DNA from: Craspedostauros australis
Lineage: Eukaryota; Bacillariophyta; Bacillariophyceae; Mastogloiales; Achnanthaceae
Direction of reading: 5' to 3'
Length of the DNA: 64,000 nucleotides
Assembly: GCA_026770025.1 (NCBI GenBank)
Contig: JAMXDE010000041.1
Location: forward strand, 124,001 to 188,000
The translations under genes and the position numbers were made by a program. Of this stretch, positions 22,368-35,438 are shown piece after piece (the first letter of the stretch is position 1; the number at the start of each line of letters is the position of its first letter). The notes below the pieces were generated by a model. That model had not been told where the DNA came from. It did no database searches and saw only the letters and a program-made list of their open reading frames with translations.

Positions 22368-23379
22368 CCATGGACATGCGCAGGAAGAGGCTGTCGACGG
22401 TGGCGTTGTCATCCGCGTCGCTGTCGCTGTCTTCGTCCTCGTTGCTGTTTGCATCAGCAGCAGCGTTTGCATGTGAGCTGTCGCCTTCGTCAGCCTCCTG
22501 CTCGTCATCATCATCATCGCAAGCGCATTGGGCGTTGAGCTCCTCAAGGACGCTGGAGTCGATGAGCGGCACAATCTGCGACGATCGTCGTCGGGTGCTG
22601 CGCCTGCCAGCACGCGATGGTGCATCCTCCACGCTGGGCCGCAAGTACAGGAAGGCGTCGTGCTGATCCTCCAGCGCTCTCTGCTGACAGTTGTGAATGT
22701 GCGTGGGCGGGATGGCCCGCTGGTAGGCGCGCGAGAGATGCACAGCGTCGTGGTTGGACGAGGACAGGACGGTGCAGTACTCGTCGTGGTCGTCCTCGCT
22801 GGCCTTGCGCAACCGCGTCTGCTCCTTGAGGACGGCGTAGATGCTGGCCGTGCGCAGCTGACGGCGGAAGGCCAATTGGTTGGCGAGCTTGTGCTCGAGG
22901 CCGCGCACGCAGTAGTCCTGGTCGTCGCTGACGATGTCGATATCGACGCTCGAAGAGGACATGCGCTGTCGCTGCTTGAAGAGCTTGACCGTCATGCGGT
23001 TCCATGACTTCATGAACTGGAAGTCCGACTTGGTGTACCAGAGGTCGTTGGCGACGTCTCGTTCGTGCAGAGCGTGGCTGGCCTCGCGGTAGACGGTGCT
23101 GTGCAGGTCGAAGGCCACGCGCGCTTGTCGTCGCTTGTTGGGCTGCTGTTGCTGCTGCTGCTGTTCGTGGATGCAAGACCACGACGATGATGATGAGAGG
23201 TTGGAGTGCGCCGTGTCGGCAGTCATGGAAGTGTGGGATGAATCGTCATCGCGCTGGCTCTGCTCCTGCTTCAGCGATGATGGTTTCAGTGCTGATGGCC
23301 AAGTCGTGGTGCATCGGAATGTCATCTTGTTGTCTTGTTTTAGTGATGGTTTGATGGTGGTAGTGTTGATCGTTTGCAA
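22363..23379 (-). CDS. uncharacterised algal protein family, member A
   Basis: 338-residue single-exon protein of unknown function, same family as the gene at 35439-36542. Shared core (about residues 85-245): RRQARVAFD, DLWYTKSDFQFMK, YCVRGLEHKLANQLAFRR, YAVLKEQTRLRK and LSRAYQRA. The partner has the same order: VRFAEDV, DIWYNREDFSRMR, VCYRGLEYPHESRQRQEE, VVLDEQDRQ and IAQMYGFYTRA. I associate this W-Y-x-x-x-D-F ... RGLE ... L.EQ.R layout with many diatom hypothetical proteins. The N-terminus is Ser/Gln-rich; the C-terminus has a long Asp/Glu run. A second ATG at 23325 is an alternative start. The stop lies next to a (CT)n tract. Confidence 0.75.
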
Positions 23380-24727
23380 TGGCGGTTGTGGCTTGCTTGG
23401 TTTTTGTGAGAGGTTGGTGAAGCCAATTGAGTCGGGCTGAGTTGAGTTGTCGGAAGCGTTGCCAATCGCCTTTCTTGGCGACAGTCACTTTCTTTGAATC
23501 CTTCGCAGACACCACAGTGGCACGACGCTACGACAACCCACTCGAGAAGAACACGAACAACCTCGCAGAAGGGTCCCAATCGTACGACACCACGCAGCAC
23601 CTCGCAACGCCAGTCCACGTGATAACATCCTCACGCGAGCCAAGTACACCTTCGGCCGCGCTGCTGTGTTTTACCAGTTCCTTCTCTGGCCTGGATACTC
23701 CATTTGGGTTTCGCCAGAGTTCCGTCACGGCAGCATGTTTCGAAGACTGTCTTCTTTCCACCTCGCCATGGCGTTCGTCGCGGCGAGGTTTTGTTCTCTC
23801 TGCAGTCCATTCGAGTCTCTGCAGTCTTCGTGGTGGTGCGTTCTGGTTTGGCCGGTTCTGTGTGCATGATGGAAGCCACACAGAGAATGCTTGTGCGAGA
23901 ACTTTTTGGGCAGTACCTCTGTGTGCGGGTGAGAGTTCCACATAAGCACGAATACGGCATAGTCTTGCAGACGGCTTCTACGTTCTTGGTGATGTGATCC
24001 TCAACAACTCGTGTGACGCATAAATGTTGGTCGAAACAAGCGGAAGGGCCATGATCCGTGAGGCTTAGGATGGATCCACGATCCCGTTTCGAAGTATCCC
24101 TACGAATAGAGCCCCGTGCCCTTCTCACTTCGTTGACATGTTTCCGATCCATGTTCTGTCACCTCCCAAGAACGATCGGCTTATACAGCTGTGGTACATC
24201 GGCAGCAAACCTCAACAACTATCTGCACGAATGGAACCATCGCAACAACAGATATGCACACTGTTGTACGTTGGCCTGATTGAACAACACCACCCAAGTT
24301 CATGCATGTTCTCCACCACTTGTGTGCGCAACAGCCCAATCCGGTCATCAGTTCACGAGTTGCGCACAGGAAAACGTCAATACGGACCAATGTTTCATAC
24401 ACAGAAAGCAATCAAACGCCACCATCGCACAATCCAAATGTCATCTCGGCGATGTTTGGTCGATGGTATCTTTGATCCATGTGACTCGAACACAGACGAA
24501 CAATCTGACTCAATCCCAAAGATACTCGGATGAGACAACACATCATCAGAACGCAAGACGACATCAATGATGGCGACATCAATGACGACGACGATGGCAT
24601 GGATCAGAACATGTCGACAACGATGAATGGATGCATGGGTGGGTGGATGCATTTGGTTGACATGCCCATGCCGTTGCTCATAGTGCACAAACACTCCACA
24701 GATTTCATTATGCAATACATCGAACGA
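23380..24727. other. divergent intergenic region
   Basis: Lies between the 5' ends of the minus-strand gene at 22363-23379 and the plus-strand VDR-like gene, so it should hold both promoters. Opposed open frames at 23427-23945 (plus) and 23528-23941 (minus) mirror each other and show no domain. No regulatory motif could be assigned. Confidence 0.45.
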
Positions 24728-27341
24728 ATGAAGAAGATGGCGAAATCATCATCAGGCTCGGTCGCTGGCGCAAGCCGCCTCTGCTTCCTCGCATTGTTGC
24801 AACTGCAGATGCTGCTGTTGTTGATGTCACTGCTGACGACATCCTGCGATGGATTCGCGCGGTCCAACGCAGCGCGTGCTCAGCACGTCAACGATGCAAA
24901 GCAACGTACCCAGCTGTTCAGCACCGCAGGCAGCGCGACGAAGAACACCATCGGAAGCGTCGCGTTCCTCGTGCCATCGTCAGAGGAGACGGATTCGCCG
25001 TCCAAATTTGGGACGTTCTCGCCAGTGGACAACCCCACCAACTTTGACGCGGCGCGGCACCTGGCGCTCAAATGCACCTTCTTCTCCGATGATCAAGTCA
25101 GCAGCAGCATCCGTCGTGTTCCGATGCAGCAAGGCGATGCCAGCAGTTTGGTTGCACAGGATTGCGTCAATGCCGACGTCCTCATCGCGATGGGATTGAA
25201 GTCGGAGGACGAGCTCGCGTTCGCCCAACGCATCTTCGATCGCAGATCGTCTGCGCAGGAGGAAAACGAACGAGACTTGTTCGCCAAGCGCTGCCATTTC
25301 GCGTTGGACTGCAAGTCGTCGTCAACGCTGTCACCCAAGGTCGGACCATATCTGGAACAGAATCCGTCCTTGATGTCGTCGCTCTTCCCATGGACCGATG
25401 ACGGCGCCGGCAAACGTTTCTGCGAACAGATGCGAGGCCTCTTCGATCGGTGGACCAGCGATGATTTTACGGTCGCCATCATGCTCTTCTTCAACCGATT
25501 TTCGGGACACACCCTGGATTGGGTGCAGTACAGCGTCGACGCGACGTGGGAGAAGGGGCCGATCCGCAACGTGCAGGAAATCGCCACCATGGTGGACAAG
25601 TGCGGCAACTGCATTACCAAGTGCCTGCAGGACGAGAATTGCCGCACCTGCATCGGAGCCTTGAATGCGCTCGACACGCGCGATCAGGCCACGTCGTACC
25701 GCACCATTGTGAGCTACGAAAGCGACCTGCTGCGCGATTTCAGCTTCTGCATCTTGCAAAAGAACAACGTCTTTGGTTGCAAGGCCACCATTCCCAAAAT
25801 TCCGAAAGTCACACCGATGGCATCCTGGAGGCAGCAATCCATGACGACCGAGCTGGGCAGGAGCTTGCTGGTCGGCCATCTCAAGGGCGAAGACATCGCG
25901 CCGGATGGTGGTCAAGGGTTGGATATTTCCTGGAAGGTAGCATGTGGAGCCAACGTCGCCTACGACCAGTTCCCATCGCAGAATCAGGTATGTGAGATTT
26001 GGTGCAGCAGCTGGCATCGTCATCATCAGCGGAATACTAGGCTGAGTATGCATGAAGATCGGTTTGATGCGATCGCATGCAGAACCAAGCGTTGGTATTT
26101 CCGCTCTGCTTTTTGTCTCTCCATTTCTGCGATTGCTGATATTGCTGATATTGCTGGGGTGCACAATGTACTTGCACGATATGGCAGATGGAGTTAGTTA
26201 GTCACTCCTAACATTTGCCTCTCTCCACTCCTTTGCCCCCCGCGTTGCCACAACCTTTGGTGTCCGACTCTTCTCATAAAAATGCCTGCCGTGTGTATGT
26301 CATGATGCAATGCACGCACGTGCGATGTCTTGCATTGCATTACATTGCACGCCGGAAAACAACCGCTCCACCACTGTGGCCTCGGCAGATCTTTTACGAG
26401 TCTGCAAATGGCAAGGGCATGTGGTATGATCCAGTCTTTCGTGTGGAAACTCTGGATGGCCGTGATATTTGGTGCAAGCGGCACTACAAGGTCCGAGATG
26501 CCAAGGAACCCGGAACGTACTTCTTCTCTGTCCTGGACAACGGCGTTACAAGTGAGTCGTGGAATGCCCAGCAAGGCGTTGCGAATGCTTGATGACTTGC
26601 TTTGGTTGGTCGGCGAACTCGGTGTGCCCAGGGTAGGAGGCAAGCTTGTTCGAACGGCAAACCTTCAAACTCGGCCGAGCCTCACAATTTCATCTTCATC
26701 ACCATCTCCTTTTCTTCTTCTTCTTCTTCTTCCTGATTGTGATTTCACCATAAACATCACCATCACTGAATTACCGCTTGGATCACGCAACAGGCAACGA
26801 GTTCTGGACTATCCTCGATGCTGCAGATGATTTGTCATGGATCCTCTTTCATTATGCGGGCGCTGCCACAGTCGTTGGTCAGGTAAGCATGGAGTTGCCT
26901 GCACACACTACACTTTGACGTTGAGCACCCCTTTGTCATGCCGAATACAACAATCTCACACCACCACAATACAACACAACACACCGCGCTCGAACACACC
27001 AACACTGAATACAACCATTCTACTCGTATGGTATCAACATCGCGTCCTTGGTCCCGACACTTTCAACCCACTCTTTTGAATGCACATCCCCTCCAACACA
27101 CCGCCAACAGCGATACATTGGTGGCCTGCTGTGCACTCCCGATGGGTCGCTGCCAACAGAATCAGACCTTCCGAGAATTTGGAAGTCATTCCGCGACGCC
27201 GGAATCGAACCTTGGGAGCTGTTCGCCGTGAACAATGACGAGAATTCGCCGGGATATATCGCGGCAGGTGCCCCGCCTCTCGACTTTTACCGCAAGGACG
27301 TCATTGCATCGAAATTGGCCAAGAGCAACGCCGTGAGCTAA
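24728..27341 (+). CDS. VDR: violaxanthin de-epoxidase-related (VDR) protein
   Basis: Predicted plastid lipocalin-type protein related to violaxanthin de-epoxidase of the xanthophyll cycle; the reaction of VDR members is not established. Exons: 24728-25987, 26389-26551, 26794-26882, 27111-27341, all joined in frame (580 residues). Introns use GTATGT, GTGAGT and GTAAGC donors and CAG acceptors. The N-terminus has a hydrophobic signal (LLLLMSLLTTSC) followed by DGFARS, consistent with a signal peptide plus Phe-type plastid motif. A Cys-rich stretch (KCGNCITKC ... NCRTC, about residue 291 on) precedes the lipocalin-like part: DISWKVACGANVAYDQFP, MWYDPVFRVETLDGR, WCKRHYKVR, FFSVLDNGVTSNEFW, LSWILFHYAGAA and EPWELFAV. 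The DISWKVACGANVAYDQFP stretch points to VDR rather than VDE or VDL. The start at 24728 is preferred over an in-frame upstream ATG because it puts the signal peptide first. Confidence 0.82.
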
Positions 27342-29886
27342 ATGAGGCGTAGAGAGAGAGAGAGAATGGCACTAGTTGTCCTCATGGCGCTCTCCAACTA
27401 ATTCCAACTTCCCTCCAGTTGTTCTGATCGGGCCAGAGTTCATGCTGATCATGCGACATGACGTCCAGGCAGTCTCGAGAGTACCACAGAGTAGAGCACA
27501 TAACACGGCCACTGTGCTGGAAGGAGCACATATGATTGTGGAATACTGCCCACCATCACTTTAGTCTGTCCGTCTCATATTTCTGTCAGAATCTTGGGAA
27601 TACTCAAAAAATGACAAAATCATTTGTTTGTTTAAATGGATGATTATTTTCATTATAGACTCAATGGACCACACGAAAAATGGAAAAAGGAATCTTCAAG
27701 TCCAAACTCAAAAGTGATCATGTGTCGCAACCAGAAGAGAAGCAATGAAGAAAGGAACTCCTGGACTTCCCACTCGTACCCAACCCTCTCACTTCCCCCA
27801 ATCACATGATGAAGGTCGATGCCGTTTTTGGATCATCCTTGGAGCCAGTGCGTGACGTCTTGGATGGTTGGACAACGAGCGATCGTGTTCGTATTGGCAT
27901 TTCTTGGGCGTTCGTCTCTTGTTCATTCGCAGGTTGTGGGCGTGTTTGTCGGTCGTGGGGTACAAGTACAAAGAGATTAGGTTGGAAAACACAATCTCTA
28001 CTCCGCAAGTACTAATCACTTCAGGACGAAGTTCTCCAAATCTGCTTCTTGTTCCCTGGGATGGCAGATCGCGGGATCGATCACAGAGAGAGCTGAGCTG
28101 TCACGAAGATGCACGCTGCGAGTAGAGAGAGAGAGAGAGACAGGCGTTGTTGACCCTCGCGTTCGTCTCTCTCTCTCTCTTTTGCTGCATTGCGCTCCAA
28201 AATTCCCTCCGCACATCATCACACCATCACAACACTGATGTTGCATTCGACACCAGCAACATTCCTGTGACCCTCCTTGACCAGGGCAGTTAGTTGGCTG
28301 GTGGAGAGTTTCTCAAAACAATTGTCATCCCTTGGGCAACCAATCGAACTAGTAGTGTGACTGGCCTTTGCGAGAACAATCTGCTCGTGCGGAGACGATA
28401 CGATGGAGGAGTTCTCTGCTTTGCGAGAAAATGGCAGAAAGTTAGCGTCGGCATGCTACTGCGCTCCACTCTGTTACTTTCTATTGCTTGGACATCGTGA
28501 GCGCAGTAGTGCTGGAATGACTTCCATCGTCTCGGCAACGTCATCATCTGGATCATTTCGAAGTGAGGACATCTCTCTCTCTTTTCTCCTCCGTTTTTGG
28601 CTTGGCCTGTCGTGCGATCTGCTCTTTCGGAGGCTCGCCCAGCAGCGTGTTCATGAAGCATTTCTTGGAAAAGAATAGACACGCCTCCGCATGGTATGTA
28701 GACAATGCCGCGCCAGCGCTTGAATTGGAGTTGATTGCTTGCGCCTGCTCGTAAACACCGTTGCGCTTCCCCCAGCACCATCGCCGATGGCAGTGCTAAC
28801 ACCGATGCAAGCATTCAGACGCCAGAACGCAAAGACGAGCACGATACCGATCGATGACGACAATTTACTGGTTCAAACACGCGCGGCGCAGCTTGTGGTA
28901 AATCTGGTCGCTCCCCTCTGTCTCTGTCTCTGTTGGGAACGATGCGGTCGAGCGTCCAAAAGCAACCGCGTCCTCCCAAGATCGAGTCGCAGGTTGACGT
29001 TGCCTCACGAACTGTGACAGGAGCAAAAAACTCAGTCGCCCTTGTTTTTAATGGCAGTGCGGTACCGGATGGGCTTCGATTGTGTTCGTGCGTCCGTCTA
29101 TCCATCCGTCCACTCCTTCGTGCACCTCTTGTTGTTACACGCTCACGGTAGCACGCCAGCCACAAGGTGACAACCTTTTACGAACAGCAGTGACTGCATG
29201 AACACGGCACAAACGCAACCAATGCGACCATCCGGAGAGCTCCGAAATCGTTCGGAACTGTGGCTGTTGGCAACGTGCTTTGCGGGTGGTACAGAAGAAT
29301 GGAGTGTTGCACAACACAGGAAACTGTGAATAATAACCGTGACTGATGTACGGGAAGTGTGTGCGATGAAATGCTTCGTTTCTCGCTTCTTCCACCGATT
29401 CTCTATCGTTATGTATAACGTTGTCATTGAGACCCAATGCGTGATAAGTTGGACGAAATAACAGGCGACAGACATATGTGGTTGCAGTCAACAGCACGAA
29501 CGGAGGCTTCTTCGTCTCGTTCGCTCTGTACCGATTCACATTTGAAGTTGCGGAATCGACGACCAAGTTTTCATGTGATGTATCCCGCGCAACGTTGCTG
29601 CTGAGTTAACAGGAGGAGGATCAAGCAGAAAGTGATGCGAGAGTCTCACCACACGGTGGCTGCCGCAACACTTTGGGTTGGTGCCTGTGGACGAGAAACG
29701 ATGAACAGAAGTGTGGGATGGGCCACTCGTCCGCTCGCAAGCAACAGATCCAGGGCAAAAGTGGAGATGTGTCGAAGCTGTCTCGGTCTGCTCACAATTT
29801 TTGAAAGCAACAAACGCACAAGCGCATCAACGCACAAACGCAACGACACAAACAAATAGAAGTGCTCCACCCTCCCATACCATACA
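27342..29886. other. intergenic with GA/CT hairpin
   Basis: No supported gene. A (GA)n run at about 28122-28141 and a (CT)n run at about 28166-28180 are complementary and could form a hairpin. Another GA tract is at about 27349-27364, just after the VDR stop. Weak frames at 28290-28814 and 29135-29566 (minus) have no domain. The last 12 bases before 29887 read CATACCATACA, next to the HSF start. Confidence 0.45.
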
Positions 29887-31680
29887 ATGCCATCACATTC
29901 TTCGCAAATTGACTGTCACAGCAGCATCTCCATCATGAATAGAAACAAGCAGAACGCAGCCGATCACATCAGCCGCAACAAGTGCGTGACGATCACGCAA
30001 GAGCCGACCTCCATCGTGCTGGACATCGCCGCTTTGATCGATGCCAGGAAGAACACACCGAAGACGTACAGAGGCGGGGCTCTCCAGTTCCCTTGGATGC
30101 TGCACAAACTCCTCGAGGAATCGGAGACGAACAACACCACGCACATCATCTCTTGGCTGCCGTGCGGACGAGTCTTCAAGGTCCATGACAAGGCATTGTT
30201 CCTGTCCGACATTCTTCCCAAATACGTGCGCCAGTCCAAGTACAAGAGCTTTGTGAGATCACTCAACCTCTGGGGATTCACAACATGCCGCCAATGCTGC
30301 GGCAAAGAACGACGCGGAGCATGTAAGTTCACCCATCATCTTTCGCGGCATTTCGGAGCCGCGCTCTTGTACGCTTCCATCGCCGGTTCCTGCCGACACA
30401 TTTGCTCCCCCACCCCCCCCCCCCCCGTATTGTAATCCATTCTATGATAACTGTTGCTGACAAACACACACATGCTTCTCTCTCCCTCTCCTTCCATTAT
30501 CATATCCGGCTTGTCTCCATTGTGATAAATCACGCAAACAGACTTCCATCCCAACTTCGTGCAAGGCAACCCCAAGCTGAGCCATGAGATGGTCCGCATC
30601 AAGGTCAAGTCTCGTGTGAAGAGGGATTACAAGGCATGTGGCCTGTGCGACTTCGACAAGCACAGCGCCACCACCATCAGCAGCACCAATTCGGTGTGCT
30701 CTTCGCAAAGGAACGAGGCCGTCTCGTCTCCAGTCTCTCCGCCGCAGCCGCAGCCACAGAACATCACGGAAATCGCTATCACGATACCACTGTGTGTGAC
30801 TCCATTCCCAACCAACGATGTGTGCCAATCACCAGACTTCTCGTCCACCGCCCAGCACGAAGTGTTGTGCACCAGCTTGCTACGCGCCTCGTCTATCTCA
30901 TCGCTCACGATCGGATCCAAACCATACTGTCCCGCTGGGATGGAGGATGTTGCACAAACCCATTCCGAGTCAGAGGCGCACAATGATATCGCGGATGGCA
31001 ACCACACCAATTCAACCATCGTCACGGCTCCATCTCATGATGGGCACATGCCAAGGGAGATCACTATGCCACCGCCGGCACAGCCACAACCATCTGCTTC
31101 AGCTGCAATGACACCACCATTTGAATTCGTCACGCAGCACAAGACCACCATCAGCTCCTCCTCGTCGACTTCCTCGCTATCATCGCTGTCGTCCAGATCA
31201 TCAACACCGTCTACACCGTTGCCATCATCCAACGACTCCTTCGACAATGCTTGGAGTGATGCGCATGACGACGCCCACTTTGGAGGTTTCCCACAGCACC
31301 AGGACTTCACGCACCCACTCACCAACCAGCCCCCAGCCATGCAATTCCATGACACTATGCCGTTCTTGTCTGCCAAGTCTTACACAGAGATGGACGCATG
31401 CCAAACAGCGATGTCTTCTAGACCTGCGGATTTCTTTCCGTCGTCTGGCTTCGCAAACACTGACGCTCAGGCATCTGATTTGGACGCAATGATCGAAGGC
31501 ATTGCTGGCATGAGCTCCGACACAAATGCGTTCCAAAAGATGTTCAACAATGTGGCGCAGCTGGACGTTGACCGAGAGCAGGTGGTCGCAACTGACTACA
31601 TGAACAACTTCGACTTCGAATTTGGCGCCGACGCCGAACCAACTCCGTTCGCCACCGACGTCCAGATCTCGCTGCTTTAA
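29887..31680 (+). CDS. HSF: heat-shock-factor-type transcription factor
   Basis: Nuclear DNA-binding regulator of the HSF family. Exon 1 is 29887-30322 and exon 2 is 30542-31680; a 219-nt intron (GTAAGT donor, CAAACAG acceptor) splits the Tyr codon in RGAYFHPNF. Product 524 residues. The DNA-binding domain covers about 68-170: FPWMLHKLLE, ISWLPCGRVFKVHDK, LFLSDILPKYVRQSKYKSF, VRSLNLWGF and YFHPNFVQGNPKL. The recognition helix has VRSLNLWGF where classic HSFs have QRQLNLYGF, a common type of algal variation. No clear heptad coiled coil (HR-A/B) follows, so oligomerisation is uncertain. The middle is Ser/Pro/Thr-rich and the end holds an acidic-aromatic patch (DYMNNFDFEFGAD), a plausible activation motif. 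The intron contains a C15 run at about 30412-30426. An in-frame ATG at 29935 is a possible alternative start. Confidence 0.9.
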
Positions 31681-34600
31681 TCGCACCAACGAAATCAAAT
31701 CACATCCGACCGAATACCCCAAAGGAGCCTTCTGTGGCCCTGAGTGAAACCAGGAGACCGCCGGATGGGCATCTACATCCTCAAACGGATGAGCGCAAGG
31801 ATCCCCACAACCCTCCAAGTGTCACTATTTCCATTTAATCAATAGACCACATCAATACTTACACACACATGCGCAGTCAAATTCAATCAGGCTCTCTCTC
31901 TCTCTCTCCCTCTCCAGAGAGTACAAGTCCAGCCGCAATCACAATTGTCATTCGTTTGGTATCACACTTCCTCTCACACTTCCTCTCACACCTGGACATT
32001 TGCACACCCACCCACCCACAGATTCTGCTGCGCAATTACCCCTCCTCGGCCCAAACTCTGTTCGTAAAATCCCCAGGCAACACCAACACCAGTCCTTTCG
32101 TTGTGTGATCGGGTACAACTGTGAATGTTGGTGAGGTACAAGTATGCGCGATTGTTGTATCCAAAAAAGCACAATACTTATGGTGTTGGCTCAGTTTCAG
32201 ACACAATCACACTTCTTATTCGGGTCAGCTGTCCCGGTTCTCAAACGTGCCACTTTGTACAATGTGTGTCGCCCACTTGGGACGTGGATAATGGTAGTGA
32301 CGGTTCATATCCGTCTGTCTTGTGTACGGATGACAACATAGATGCTGTTCTTTGGTGATGTGCAGTCGTAGTTGAATGATAGAAGAGTAGAGGGATCTTG
32401 TTTCAACAGCAACAGTAACAACGTTAGCGGCGTCAGCCATCATGACGATCCTGCAATTGTCCTTGCGGGAGTGCTCTATGATCAGTGAGCACAAAGATTC
32501 CTGTCACCGTGTTCATGTGGTGCCAAACAGGATCCACAAGAGGACGAGAGGGTTTGGCACGAAGGAAACGAAAGGTAAAGTCCAGTGGACAATTCGAGAG
32601 GGCAACAAACGGGCAGCTCGCACATGACGGTGATCCTCGTACCCGGACCTCGCAAAATGCATCCTCTGCCGTCTCTGGCACGCGGACGCAATGACCTCAT
32701 CATCAAAATCAGAATGACAACGACGCGCCACTGCTTTGCGGAGAACGTTCTGGGAGAAGTCGGGAACTGGGATGGAACGGCGTGGTTGAGTGAACGCGGG
32801 CTTCAATCTTTGTCCGATAGAGCCGACCGTTGGTGATGAGTTGAAAAGCACGCCGTTCACATCCATCCGTTTTGTCCATCAACAAGGGATGGTGCAGAGC
32901 GATGGAGGAGTCGGCGCGAAACCTTCGCCTTTGAATTTGATGCCGGTCAGCCCGACCGGGGAGATATCTATGGATCTTTCTGGGCAAACAATTTGGGGAA
33001 CAAGAGAAGAAAGATCAGATCGAAAAGGGCCAATGTTGGAACAACCAAGGGAGGAATGAAGGACGGAAGGTGGGCGATGCGACACAGAGAGACACCGAGG
33101 GTGGAGACCTGGCGCCCCAACACGTGGTTCTCGACACCACGGGCGCCCACGAGGTTTGGCGTTTGGGGATGTGTCTGTACCTCTTGTGGGCGGCCGAGGC
33201 GTCCACCATTGGACGATGTGAGCTCCCGCAGCTGCGGTCTTTGGCATTGATGGCATCACCGCGTGAGCTGATGCCATGCCTGGACACACATGCCAATTCA
33301 TGCTAGCGTTGACATTGCAACGGACCTGGTCAACGTTGTGACCCCAGTCAGCGCAGGCAGTCTGCGTCATAAATCCGAGTGGAGTACCGATGGGACTGTT
33401 TCTGATCAGGGCGTATCAAAGCATACATGCGCCAAACAGGACGGTCCACGAGAGTTCTTTTGTCGACGAACAGAGAACGGCGTACACAAAAGTGTTGGAC
33501 TCTAATCAGTTCCTGCCATGCTCGTATTCAGCAAGTGCGAGTACTCTCCACGATGTTGATGATGGTGGTTGGCTGCGATAGTCGTGCACAAAGGCTGAGG
33601 AGGTGTGGTACAACCTACCAGTTGGTGCATACTCCACATTAGTAGAGACGTCGCGATTCTATCCCCAGAGGTGAACGCACATGGCTGAGCACATAGCAAG
33701 GAGTATGGTCGTGCCCACGCTCTCAAACGGGGAGTCGCAGCGCTCTTACTGCGCTCTCGCTTGTGTTAGTCGTCTTGTTCATCCTCAGTCTCATGCAGAT
33801 ACATACGATCTATTCTATTCTATTATACTGGCTACCCGTAGTGGGATTCACAAACATCAACGCAACAGCACAGCAACAGCACAGCAACGCGTCAATTTAC
33901 ATAACACAAACCTGCTCTGCATGTCCACCGCACTCACTGCCAACAAGACATATTGCAGCTCGAAAGAGCTACGAGTACCACACACATCATCTATGGAATG
34001 GCATGCCACCATAAGTCCTCGCACAATGATGGCGTCTGCGGCTGAGATCGGGTTGATAGGACGAAGTGAGCTTTGGAATAAACGGGTGCCAGTGCACAAA
34101 CGATGGTATGGACTTCGGTTGCGTATCAATGGCATGCCAATGTCAATGTCAACACCCGCGAGACTTCAACCATCTTTCTGGAATGAGGAAGCCTCCGTGA
34201 GAGTTGCTGTTGTTGTTGAGGTTCTTCTTGAGCCAAATCGTGGGGATGTCTTCGGCGCTTCAATGCTTGCCGTGATTGTTCGTTTTTGGGACGCGACATT
34301 GCGTTGTCGTTGGGGGGCGCGTTTGCATCATTTGCTGTCTGGTGTGGTAGTGGTTCCGCGCTCTGCGATGATCGTCCTTGTGTTGTTGCCTGAACATTTG
34401 TTGTCTACACCGCCTGCGCAATCTTTCGCCGTTTCGGTTGGAACCGAAACGCGCTGTTCATCACGATCACATCGCTCACGTTTTGTACCGAGAGATTTGT
34501 GAGCGGCGCCTTTGTGTGCCGATGGTGCGACATTTTGGTTTGTCACAGGCTATATGTTGTAGTCATCAATGTGGTTCTGCTTCAAGGTTCTGAATGTCTC

Positions 34601-35438
34601 AATGACGCCAACACCAAGAGGAAAGCGCCCAACAGAACCCAAACGGCATTCACATCCACTCCTCCCATCAAACGTGTTCTTTCCGTTTGCATCTCCGCAA
34701 CGTGCTCTGCAACTGACAGACGAAATGCGTCATCCACGTCCCGGATGAATTAGTCGTTGCGCTGCCCCAACATCATCTCTCTTTCTCTCCCTTGGACCAC
34801 ATGTTGCAGCTGTGGTCGTCGTTGACGTTGTCGCTGATGTTGGGACGTCGCCGTTTTCGCCGATGTCTCCGATGTCGCTGCCGCGTTTCTGAGACTGTCA
34901 CTCCGCCATCCCCCTTGTCTCCGTTTCATCTGTCTGTTTGCTTCTTCTTTATTTGACCGAGAAGTGGCATCACAGGTACCCAACTTCGTATGTACGAGTA
35001 CGCCACAGCGCAGACAGGTGCTTGGGATGGTGGTGGCATCTACGCAACATAGACATAGGCGCAATACAGAACTCGCACCACCACAAGCCAACGAGAGGCA
35101 ACCAGTACCTGTCGGAGGAAGACAGGTTGCGACGGTTCTGTGGCGAAGTTTGATTGTCCCGTGGTCCTCCTCGGACATTCCGAAGACCGACTGTTGTCAC
35201 AAAAACGAAAAGCCAACAACGAGAACGGCAGACCACCTGAAGCGACAACCGGAACATCAAGGGAGGAATAGTAACAGGAACAGCGACAGAAAGAGCAGAC
35301 CACATCCTCGATCGCAGCTGAATTCACAACTGAATTCACAACTGCATTCACAGCCAACCAGACACAGACACACACAATTGCATCCACAGCCATCTCGGAC
35401 CACTCACAAATTCGAAACGATCTCTCTGGACTCCAACC
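31681..35438. other. long intergenic region
   Basis: About 3.8 kb without a supportable gene. Several frames exceed 100 codons (for example 33681-34502 plus, 32879-33370 minus), yet none has a domain, a signal sequence or consistent splice sites. A CTCTCTCT tract occurs at about 31893-31910. Confidence 0.45.

Noticed and set aside
33681-34502. 273-codon plus-strand frame
   Set aside because: No domain, no splice context, unordered composition; treated as chance.
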